From Chloroflexota bacterium (GTDB lineage Bacteria; Chloroflexota; Anaerolineae; UBA7937): DNA of 12,445 nt. A model generated the notes under the pieces. It worked only from the letters and a program-made list of their open reading frames with translations. It made no database searches and was not told where the DNA came from. The stretch is from positions 818 to 13,262 of the forward strand of contig DMLA01000137.1 of the NCBI GenBank assembly GCA_003453555.1, given 5' to 3'. Numbering within the stretch: the stretch's first letter is position 1; each line of letters opens with the position of its first letter. The position numbers and the translations under genes are program-made. Positions 6,501 to 12,445 of the stretch are shown here, piece by piece.

Positions 6501-9500
6501 TCGACCCTTCGGATGCTACCCTTTACGCCCGGCTGGGAGCGTTTGCCGAGAGCGATGAGCGGTATGACGAGGCGTTAAGCGAGTACCGTCGAGCCTTGGA
6601 TCTCGCTCCCCAGGAGTTTGGGTTGCGAGTGAGGGCTGCGGCTGTCTATCGGAGGTTGGGAGAGTATGAGAGAGCCTTGGAGGAACTGGATGACCTTTTG
6701 GCCCAGGGTTATGACTGTGGTGAACTGCACGCCGAAAGGGGCCAGATCTACGAACTCCAAGGGAGGCTGGAAGAAGCGGGGCAGGAATACGAGGCTGCCA
6801 TCCGCTTGGAGCCGGAAGTTCCCCGCTATCATCGCCTTAAAGGCGTCCTCCTTTACCGCCGGGGGGAGATGGAAGGAGCCCAACGAGAGTTGGAGAAAGC
6901 GTTGGATTCCGATGCCCAGGCCTATCATCAACTAGGGGTCATATGCGAGGCGAAAGGGGATAGGGAGGAGGCGGTTCGCCTCTACCGCCAGGCGGTAGCC
7001 CTCTCCCCGGAGAGTGCGGCTTTCCACTCCAGCCTGGGTTTGGCTTTGCGAAACCAAAACGATCTGGCCGGTGCCAGGGTCGCTTTGGAGAGGGCCGTTA
7101 CCCTTGCTCCCCAGGAGGCGGAGTTGCACTACCAGTTGGGAAGCCTCTACAAGGAGCAGAGGGAGAAGGAGAAGGCGTTGTCCGAGTATCGAGAGGCTGT
7201 GGAGTTGGCACCTTATGAGTCTCGTTACTATCAATGGTTGGGGCAGGCGCTCTGGGAGGCCGGTCGCCAGGATGAGGCTATCGCCGTCTTAGAAGAGGCG
7301 GTCAGCGTCGCCCCGGATGACCCCTCGCTGCGCGGGGAGTTGGCGCGTCTCTTCGAAGCGCGAGGTTGGGATGAGGAGGCCCTGGAACAGTATGAGCGAG
7401 TGGCCGGGGCCGAGCCGGAACATTATGGCCGCCTGGGGCAGATTTTGAGCCGACTGGGCAAGAGAGATCGGGCCTTGGCTTGCTTGGAAAAGGCGGTGGC
7501 TCTGAGCCCCGATGATCCAAAGGCCCATCTTAACCTGGCTAAGATCCTAGAACTGGAAGGGCGAAGCGAGGAGGCTCTGGAGGAGGCGGAGAAGGCGGTG
7601 AGTTTGGCTCCCCAGGATCCCCAGTGTCACCGTCAGCGAGGGCTCCTCCTCTTAGGGATGGAGGGGTACGAGGAGGCTGAGGAAGCGTTGGAGAGAGCGA
7701 TAACCCTCGATCCTCAGGATGCCCAGGCTCACCATGCCTTGGGGACCCTGTATCAGCGACAAGGCCGTCTGGAGGAGGCGTTAACCCTCTACCAGAGGGC
7801 GGCCACCCTGGCTCCCCAGCGGTCTGCCTACTACCTTTCCTTGGTTGCCCTCCTCCGGGAGTTGGGGCGGGAGGATGAGGCCCTTGCTGCTTTGAAAAAG
7901 GCGGTCTCTCTCGATCCCCAAGAAGCGGAGGCCCACTACCAACTGGGAGAGATCTACGAAGGACAGAAGCGGTATCAGGAGGCGGTGACTCAGTATGAGA
8001 AGGCGGCTGCCCTGAAGCCGGATCAAGCAGCCTATCACCATTCCCTGGGTGGCGTCCTCGTTCCTTTGAGCCGCTGGGACGAGGCTCTAGCGGCTCTCCG
8101 GAAGGCGACCGCTCTCGACCCTGGGGAGGCTGAAGGCTGGTACCTATTGGGCAGGGCGCAAGAGGGAAAGGGGTGCTATGGGGAGGCCGCAGTGGCCTAT
8201 CAGCGGGCGGCGACCATCGCCCCTCAAAAGTCGATATATCAACGCAGCCTAGGGAAGGCGCTTATGGAGGCGGGGCGTCCCCATGAGGCCTCTTCCGCTT
8301 TGGAGCAGGCTTTGGCCCTCGACCCCGAGGATCTCGATCTTGCCTTCTGCTTGGGACAGGTATACGAGGCCAGCGGAAGGCTAGAAGATGCCTACTCGAA
8401 ATATGAGGAAGTGGCGGGAGTGACCCGCAGCCCTGAACATTGGTTCCAAGCGGGAGCCGTAGCCGGCAAGTTAGGTCGGTACGCTAAAGCCGCCTTCGCC
8501 TTTCAGGAAGCGTTGGCTCTCCGGCCTGACTTCGCGGCTGCTCACGGTGAGTTGGGAATCGTCTATGCCCTGAAGGGGGAGCAGGCTAACGCGGTAAAAG
8601 AGTGCCAGAAGGCGTTGGAGTTGCAGCCTCGGAGCGCCGCTCACCGTCGCCGTCTGGGGGTTGCCTATCGGGAGATGGGGAGAGATGAAGAGGCTTTGCG
8701 AGAACTCCAGACCGCTCAGGCCCTAGCCCCTCAGGAGGCGACTACCCTGTATGAGTTGGGACGGACTTATGAGAAGATGGGTCGGTGGGATAGGGCTCTG
8801 GCGGCCTTCGAGGAGGCCACAGAATTGGCTCCTCAGGAGGGCCTCTATCTCTACGCTCTAGGCGTGGCTCGTAAGAGGATGCAAAACTACCCTCAAGCCA
8901 TATCCGCTTTGGAGAGGGCGGTGGAGATGGCTCCTCAGGTGGCGGAATGGCGGGACGCGTTGGGCGAACTTTACGAGATCGATGGAAGGTTCCAATCGGC
9001 CCTGGATCAGTATCTCGAGGCCCTGGATTTGGCACCCCAGATGGCGGAATACCACCACCATACCGCTTCAGCCTACCGCCAGATGAGGCGATACGATAAG
9101 GTCTTGGAGCACCTAAAGAGGGCCATTCAGTTACAGCCGGGGAACAGCCGCTTATATGCCGAACTGGGCGATGCCTATGAGCGGCAAAAACGGTACGAGG
9201 AAGCAGAAGAAGCCTACCGGCGAGTTCTGGAACTGGACCCTCAGGAGCCTATGCACTGGATAAACCTGGGAGAGATCCAGGAGAAGCAGGGTCACAAGCG
9301 GGAAGCCATCGCCAGTTTCCAAGAGGCTCTGAAATTAGGCGGAGCCTATCCCCCGGCCTACGAGCATCTAGGTAGGCTCTATGAGGACTCTGGTAGGCTC
9401 ACCGAGGCGTTGGAGAACTATAAGCGGGCTATGGAGGTCATGCCCCAGAACGCCAACTACCGGTACCGGGTGGGCGTGGTTCGAGGAAAACTGGGGCAGT

Positions 9501-10033
9501 ATCACGAAGCGATAGAAGAACTTAGGAAGGCTGTGGAACTCTCGCCAGAGTTCTCGCCCGCCTATGAGGCCATGGCCGAGATCTATAAGGCGCAGAACCG
9601 GTATGAGGAGGCACTCCGAGCCTATCATCGGGCCATCGAGGCGGCGCCCGAAGAGGCGATCTATCATAAAAAGATCGGGAACCTATGCCGTGAGTTGGGA
9701 CATACAGAAAAAGCGATGGCCCACTTCAGGAAGATGATCGAGTTGCGGCCCACCAGTGGGGCGGCCCACAACGAGTTAGGTAGGCTCTATGAGGAGCAGG
9801 GGGAGTATGACCAGGCTTTAGAGGAGTACCTGCGAGCCACTCGGGCCGATCCTCAAAACGGAGACTGTTTCTACAACGCCGGACTTTTGTACAAGCAACT
9901 GAAGCAGTACCCAGAGGCGGTATCGATGTTCCGAGAGGCGGTGCGGCTCCAGCCCAACAACGCCGCTGCCTATAAGCAGTTGGCGGCCACCAGCGCTCTG
10001 GCCTGGGTAAATGGAGCCCTGCAGACCGCGTGA
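3572..10033 (+). CDS. Giant NACHT-type STAND NTPase with 48 TPR units
   Basis: Encodes 2153 residues with a GTG start at 3572 (GAGGTGG at 3561-3567 as ribosome-binding site). The next in-frame ATG, at 3752, would remove the conserved segment before the NTPase (YIPLRL, 41-46). The NTPase shows Walker A GAPGSGKST (74-82), Walker B LLFLDNLDQ (141-149), a sensor-like LACRE (171-175), the NACHT-type TPLFLRGL (233-240) and the winged-helix signature FLHPLVQEYFAARAL (333-347). A helical linker and one or two irregular TPRs follow (about 350-507). Residues 508-2129 are 48 TPR units and 2130-2153 a partial capping helix. STAND NTPases hold an effector inactive until a ligand, usually bound by the repeat domain, triggers ATP-dependent oligomerisation. 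No signal peptide or membrane helix is seen. The neighbouring protease is the likely effector (inference). The ligand is unknown. Confidence 0.93.
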   Translation: MAEYKGDGGPREATAVEEVAPILRRYRKAVQDELGEVREGYIPLRLVEVTPDGEAIAPRGMEALEASERSVILGAPGSGKSTLLAYLAHEYARQGEIPFFLDLSLLAPGEGLREMVTRALADYGLEASSSIVDHLLEEPHLLFLDNLDQVTNNYCLEELERLLSGAKSFVLACREGDYPAYARWLEKVKGLKIQRFSDEDIRRYLSLQLPESMILEVEKRLRTQPELWDLVHTPLFLRGLRELLADPAAEGDWWNTTRIIERAVRALLAKYEEEEVKEVEEALSRGAMKALESGESKVDRGALEGGPGGQPMVARLMVSGLLVRTPDREGVQFLHPLVQEYFAARALSSQRDPEGEDGWKGDAQEWEGAIVQAYNFAPDRLDYLRRLLSNGNGFSLAALCLARNESPDGSLSLLKSLLPEIDEGTSYQLGLAFKRVGRYTDASFCLERALDGSLHLLGFAEKYGPEEHTKPEQTILKRNKGVVYREMQQLDQAVQELEEALEAAGATYVDTYHELGLAYEGQGRYEEALTAFRQAIALEPDMAIYHYAAGRALSRLERYEEAQERLEQARFLDDRHAPTLYELGLVYERQGWLDEALAAYEGGARLDPQEGAYLCGKGRVLFRQGRKEAALESLREALALSPQRADWRHELGSMLESLGRWEEAVDEYHQATRLDPQAEYYHSLGSLAARLGRGEALSCLRKATELLPQEAKWHGELAELLSRQGHYEEALAECQKAQELAPQEPNYLEMEARIHRRGKRYEQAAREIEKALAIAPDRASAHHEWGRIYEEQGRYEKALEEYTKARNLAPEVEYLSSLGATYHSLGEGERSVKELQEATQLNPHSHLVHDRLGAAYESLGEREKALAAYREAIDLAPREATYRLHAGRLFLRFGRLDEAEQELKEAIRLAPRQAEAHGQLARVLEEQDRYEEAIGEYRKAIRLAPQKADYHRRLAVVAQRLGRLNEAKSEILRAMELDPSDATLYARLGAFAESDERYDEALSEYRRALDLAPQEFGLRVRAAAVYRRLGEYERALEELDDLLAQGYDCGELHAERGQIYELQGRLEEAGQEYEAAIRLEPEVPRYHRLKGVLLYRRGEMEGAQRELEKALDSDAQAYHQLGVICEAKGDREEAVRLYRQAVALSPESAAFHSSLGLALRNQNDLAGARVALERAVTLAPQEAELHYQLGSLYKEQREKEKALSEYREAVELAPYESRYYQWLGQALWEAGRQDEAIAVLEEAVSVAPDDPSLRGELARLFEARGWDEEALEQYERVAGAEPEHYGRLGQILSRLGKRDRALACLEKAVALSPDDPKAHLNLAKILELEGRSEEALEEAEKAVSLAPQDPQCHRQRGLLLLGMEGYEEAEEALERAITLDPQDAQAHHALGTLYQRQGRLEEALTLYQRAATLAPQRSAYYLSLVALLRELGREDEALAALKKAVSLDPQEAEAHYQLGEIYEGQKRYQEAVTQYEKAAALKPDQAAYHHSLGGVLVPLSRWDEALAALRKATALDPGEAEGWYLLGRAQEGKGCYGEAAVAYQRAATIAPQKSIYQRSLGKALMEAGRPHEASSALEQALALDPEDLDLAFCLGQVYEASGRLEDAYSKYEEVAGVTRSPEHWFQAGAVAGKLGRYAKAAFAFQEALALRPDFAAAHGELGIVYALKGEQANAVKECQKALELQPRSAAHRRRLGVAYREMGRDEEALRELQTAQALAPQEATTLYELGRTYEKMGRWDRALAAFEEATELAPQEGLYLYALGVARKRMQNYPQAISALERAVEMAPQVAEWRDALGELYEIDGRFQSALDQYLEALDLAPQMAEYHHHTASAYRQMRRYDKVLEHLKRAIQLQPGNSRLYAELGDAYERQKRYEEAEEAYRRVLELDPQEPMHWINLGEIQEKQGHKREAIASFQEALKLGGAYPPAYEHLGRLYEDSGRLTEALENYKRAMEVMPQNANYRYRVGVVRGKLGQYHEAIEELRKAVELSPEFSPAYEAMAEIYKAQNRYEEALRAYHRAIEAAPEEAIYHKKIGNLCRELGHTEKAMAHFRKMIELRPTSGAAHNELGRLYEEQGEYDQALEEYLRATRADPQNGDCFYNAGLLYKQLKQYPEAVSMFREAVRLQPNNAAAYKQLAATSALAWVNGALQTA
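5093..9958 (+). repeat. 48-unit TPR array built from 24 two-TPR (68-residue) modules
   Basis: Covers residues 508-2129 of the giant NTPase. Units average just under 34 residues with the consensus LG..YE.QGRYEEAL..Y..A..LAPQ. Odd units carry Y (19 of 24; F, C or A in the others) three residues before the conserved A of helix B, and E after the helix A aromatic residue in 19 of 24. Even units carry L (18 of 24; I or F in the others) at the first place and almost never E at the second. The alternation holds without a slip through all 48 units. Units 6, 10, 18, 19, 24 and 34 are 31-33 residues long. Confidence 0.9.
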
Positions 10034-10044
10034 AGAGGGGGGTT

Positions 10045-12445
10045 ATGAAAGCCAGGGAACTGATGAACATCGCCAGGCTTAGCCTGACTCTGGGGGACAG
10101 TCGGTATGCTATCGCTCTCTTACGCCATCTCCTGGCTCATCTCCCCCACTATCTGGAGGCACGGCTCCTCTTGGGCGACCTTTTGGCCGAGAAAGGGGAA
10201 GTGGAGGAGGCGCGTCGACAAGGTGAGGTCGTCTTGGCTGTCGATCCGGTGAATTACGAGGCTTTGCAGGGAGCGCGGCTCTTATCCCGCTTGTCGGCAA
10301 GGGGAGCGGCAACGGAGGTCGGTCCTCCTCCTGGTGGGGGAGAGGGGCTGAGACATACGCTGGTCCTGGCCGAGGCTTTGTGGAGGGGTGCGCGTTGGAG
10401 AGAAGCGAAGCGGATCCTGGCCGGTTTAGAGGAACGCCACCCCTCCTGCCTCCGGGTAAAATTGATGCTGGCCGATATCCTCCTTCAGGAGGGGAGCGAC
10501 GTGGAAGGTGCCTCTTTGCTCCATGAGGCCCAGATACTGGATCCCAGCATGAAGGTGGCGAGAGAACTCTTTGGGGGCCTCCACTCGGATTTCCTAGAGA
10601 TGGATGTGGATCTCCCTCTCCCAGAGGGCTTACCCCTTGGTCCGGAGGAACTCCAGGTTCTTCTGGGGGATGAGGGGTATCGTAAGGAGGAGATAGATGT
10701 CGAAGAGGTTCCGGCCGGCCCCTTGGCTGAAGAAGAAGCGGATCAAATTCCTGATGTTGAGGAAGAGGCCGAGCCCGAAGCGGCTGTGACGCCTTTTGAG
10801 GGGTGGCCCGATCAAGCGCTCGCCGAAGAAGACGAGCCGGTAGAGGTTGTAGACCTCTTGGTCACTGAGGAGTGGCCCCACCAACTGCCTATTGACGAGG
10901 GAGCATTAGAAGAGGCCCCAAGAGAGAGTGTAGAAGAGAGCGAGACACTCGTGACTCCCTCCTTGAGGAAGGATACCCCCTCGCTTAGGCCCATGGAGCT
11001 CATCGTCACCAGCAAGTTCAGATTGGCGGAGAAGTATGGGCCCGATGGCTTTATGCGTATCGAAGAGAAATTATCGGAGTTGGAGAGGGCAACCAAGGGC
11101 CTACAGGTCAAGAGGGTCTATGTGGATGAAGGTAGCACCCTCGATGGTTTAGAGGCCGTGGACCCCACCGACCCCTGGGCCGTCAAAGCCCTCATCGATG
11201 AGATCGACGAGAGGTTGCAAGCCGAAGGAAGGGAAGCGAAGTTCCTGCTCCTTGTGGGGGGCGATGACATTATCCCCTTCTGCCGTTTACCTAACCCCGC
11301 TGACGATGAGGAGTTAGAGGTATGGACCGATAACCCCTACGCCTCGCGGGACGACAACTTCCTCCTTCCTCAGAGGGCGGTAGGGAGGATACCCGATGGG
11401 AAGAAGGAAGGTATTTTACTTTCGCTCTTGGATGTGGCCATCGAGTGCCATGGGGAGGCCTCAAAAGGGAGGCTAACCGGAATGGTGGCCGGGCTAATGA
11501 GAGGGCTGCGTCGAAGCCCCTCTAGCCTTGGTCTCTCGGCAGAGATATGGCAGGAGGCCTCTCAGGCGGTCTTTGAGGCCATCGGCAACTCCAAAGGGTT
11601 GGAGATATCCCCTCCTTTCACCGACCAGGAGTTCCTGGAGCGGCATACCCAGGTTCCTCCCCTCGCCTATTTCAACCTCCACGGGGTCAAAGAGGCCGCC
11701 TACTGGTACGGTCATTCATCTTCAGGCGAGGAACTCGACTTCCCTATCGCCTTGACCCCCCTAAACCTGGCTTGGGCGGAGGTCTCCGGAGCGGTGGTCT
11801 ACAGCGAGGCTTGTTACGGGGCCCACCTGCGAGAGGGCAGCGCCGATTCTTCTATCTCCCTCGCTTTCCTGGCTAAAGGAGCCAAGGCGGTGATAGGCTC
11901 CACGGGGATGGCTTACGGGGCCCTTATGCCTCCCCTCTCCGGGGCCGATCTTTTGGGGCGAAACCTCTGGTTGGGGCTGAAGCGGGGCTTCACCATAGGA
12001 GAGGCCCTCCTGCGGGCCAAGTTAGGCCTGGTGGAGGAGATGGCTGAACGGCAGGGCTTCCTCGATGGCGAGGATCAAAAGACTATTTTGAGTTTCGTGC
12101 TCTATGGGGATCCGAGTCTAAAAGCCCCCGTCGTCGCTTCCCCTTCACAGCAGCCCTCAAGGGCGGAGATCTCTTGTCCTTCCGTGGTTTGTGGGATGAG
12201 GGCCCAGGATAGCGTAGAGGTGGATGAGGAGGTGGTGGCCAAGGTACGCAAACATCTCGCAGAAAAGGTCCCCTTCATGGCCGAGTTGGAGCTGAAGGTG
12301 GTCTCCCAGAGCCTCTGCGCAAAGGGTTGTAGCTGCGGTGGGGGTTGCTTTCTGCGCCAGGCTCCCTTAGGGGTGAAGAAGGCACCGCCCAATCTGGTCT
12401 TCACCTCCGAGCGGCTCACTCCCCTCCCAGGAGATGGGACGTTGA
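10045..12445 (+). CDS. TPR-containing caspase-fold protease, C25 (gingipain-like) type, 3'-truncated by the window
   Basis: The ATG at 10045 follows AGAGGGGGG, 11 bases after the NTPase stop; 800 codons are visible without a stop. N-terminal TPR-like helices (about 10-85 and 100-180, for example EARLLLGDLLAEKGEVEEARR) precede an acidic linker (193-312: 39 D/E against 5 K/R). The catalytic domain (about 325-692) shows C25-type landmarks: LLLVGGDDIIPF, DNPYAS, RAVGRIPDG, the histidine motif YFNLHG (H546), the cysteine motif VVYSEACYG (C590) and LYGDPSL (686-692). H546 and C590 form the expected clan CD dyad. Unlike secreted gingipains there is no signal peptide, so it should act in the cytoplasm. 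After the domain lies a cysteine cluster (C758, C762, C764, C768). TPRs on both proteins suggest that the NTPase controls the protease directly (inference). The related CHAT family is the alternative assignment. Confidence 0.88.
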   Translation, partial: MKARELMNIARLSLTLGDSRYAIALLRHLLAHLPHYLEARLLLGDLLAEKGEVEEARRQGEVVLAVDPVNYEALQGARLLSRLSARGAATEVGPPPGGGEGLRHTLVLAEALWRGARWREAKRILAGLEERHPSCLRVKLMLADILLQEGSDVEGASLLHEAQILDPSMKVARELFGGLHSDFLEMDVDLPLPEGLPLGPEELQVLLGDEGYRKEEIDVEEVPAGPLAEEEADQIPDVEEEAEPEAAVTPFEGWPDQALAEEDEPVEVVDLLVTEEWPHQLPIDEGALEEAPRESVEESETLVTPSLRKDTPSLRPMELIVTSKFRLAEKYGPDGFMRIEEKLSELERATKGLQVKRVYVDEGSTLDGLEAVDPTDPWAVKALIDEIDERLQAEGREAKFLLLVGGDDIIPFCRLPNPADDEELEVWTDNPYASRDDNFLLPQRAVGRIPDGKKEGILLSLLDVAIECHGEASKGRLTGMVAGLMRGLRRSPSSLGLSAEIWQEASQAVFEAIGNSKGLEISPPFTDQEFLERHTQVPPLAYFNLHGVKEAAYWYGHSSSGEELDFPIALTPLNLAWAEVSGAVVYSEACYGAHLREGSADSSISLAFLAKGAKAVIGSTGMAYGALMPPLSGADLLGRNLWLGLKRGFTIGEALLRAKLGLVEEMAERQGFLDGEDQKTILSFVLYGDPSLKAPVVASPSQQPSRAEISCPSVVCGMRAQDSVEVDEEVVAKVRKHLAEKVPFMAELELKVVSQSLCAKGCSCGGGCFLRQAPLGVKKAPPNLVFTSERLTPLPGDGTL

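Noticed and set aside
10045..12445. CHAT-family assignment of the protease
   Set aside because: Segments such as LLLVGGDDIIPF, DNPYAS, RAVGRIP and YGDPSL fit the C25 type better; CHAT is kept as an alternative because the dyad motifs alone do not separate the two.

Overview
The window is bacterial DNA of fairly high GC content with strong Shine-Dalgarno sites. It encodes a sigma-54 (RpoN) activator and carries a textbook -24/-12 promoter, so the host uses sigma-54. Short dispersed palindromes and codon use rich in AGG and CGG arginine codons would fit an uncultivated lineage, perhaps Chloroflexota or a similar phylum. The sequence alone does not fix the taxon.

Layout: (a) 1-822 is the 3' part of an NtrC-type sigma-54 enhancer-binding protein (AAA+ domain plus Fis-type helix-turn-helix). 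(b) 823-2120 holds a lipoprotein gene and a small membrane-protein gene. Each is preceded by a short palindrome, and the lipoprotein gene differs in codon use from the rest. (c) 2121-2852 is a gene-free stretch with an integron attC-like element, three more palindromes, a 9-bp-arm inverted repeat and a perfectly spaced sigma-54 promoter. (d) 2853-12445 is a tightly packed operon read from that promoter. Its genes are a stand-alone response-regulator receiver, a 105-residue protein with two membrane helices, a 2153-residue NACHT-type STAND NTPase with 48 consecutive TPR units, and a TPR-containing caspase-fold protease of the C25 (gingipain-like) type. The protease gene is still open at the window edge.

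The operon is the main discovery. It has the parts of a regulated intracellular protease switch: phosphorylation input (receiver), membrane component, ATP-driven sensor with a giant protein-binding solenoid, and a clan CD protease as effector. No histidine kinase, CRISPR gene or phage gene is visible. The architecture resembles, at the level of parts, STAND-protease immune or cell-death systems and the TPR-CHAT protease Csx29 of type III-E CRISPR. The gene combination and sigma-54 control do not match a named system I know. The role in defence, programmed death or developmental signalling is inference.

The TPR solenoid has a clear higher-order pattern: its 48 units alternate in type along the whole length, so the true repeat is a 68-residue pair (24 pairs). 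Six units are shorter than 34 residues.
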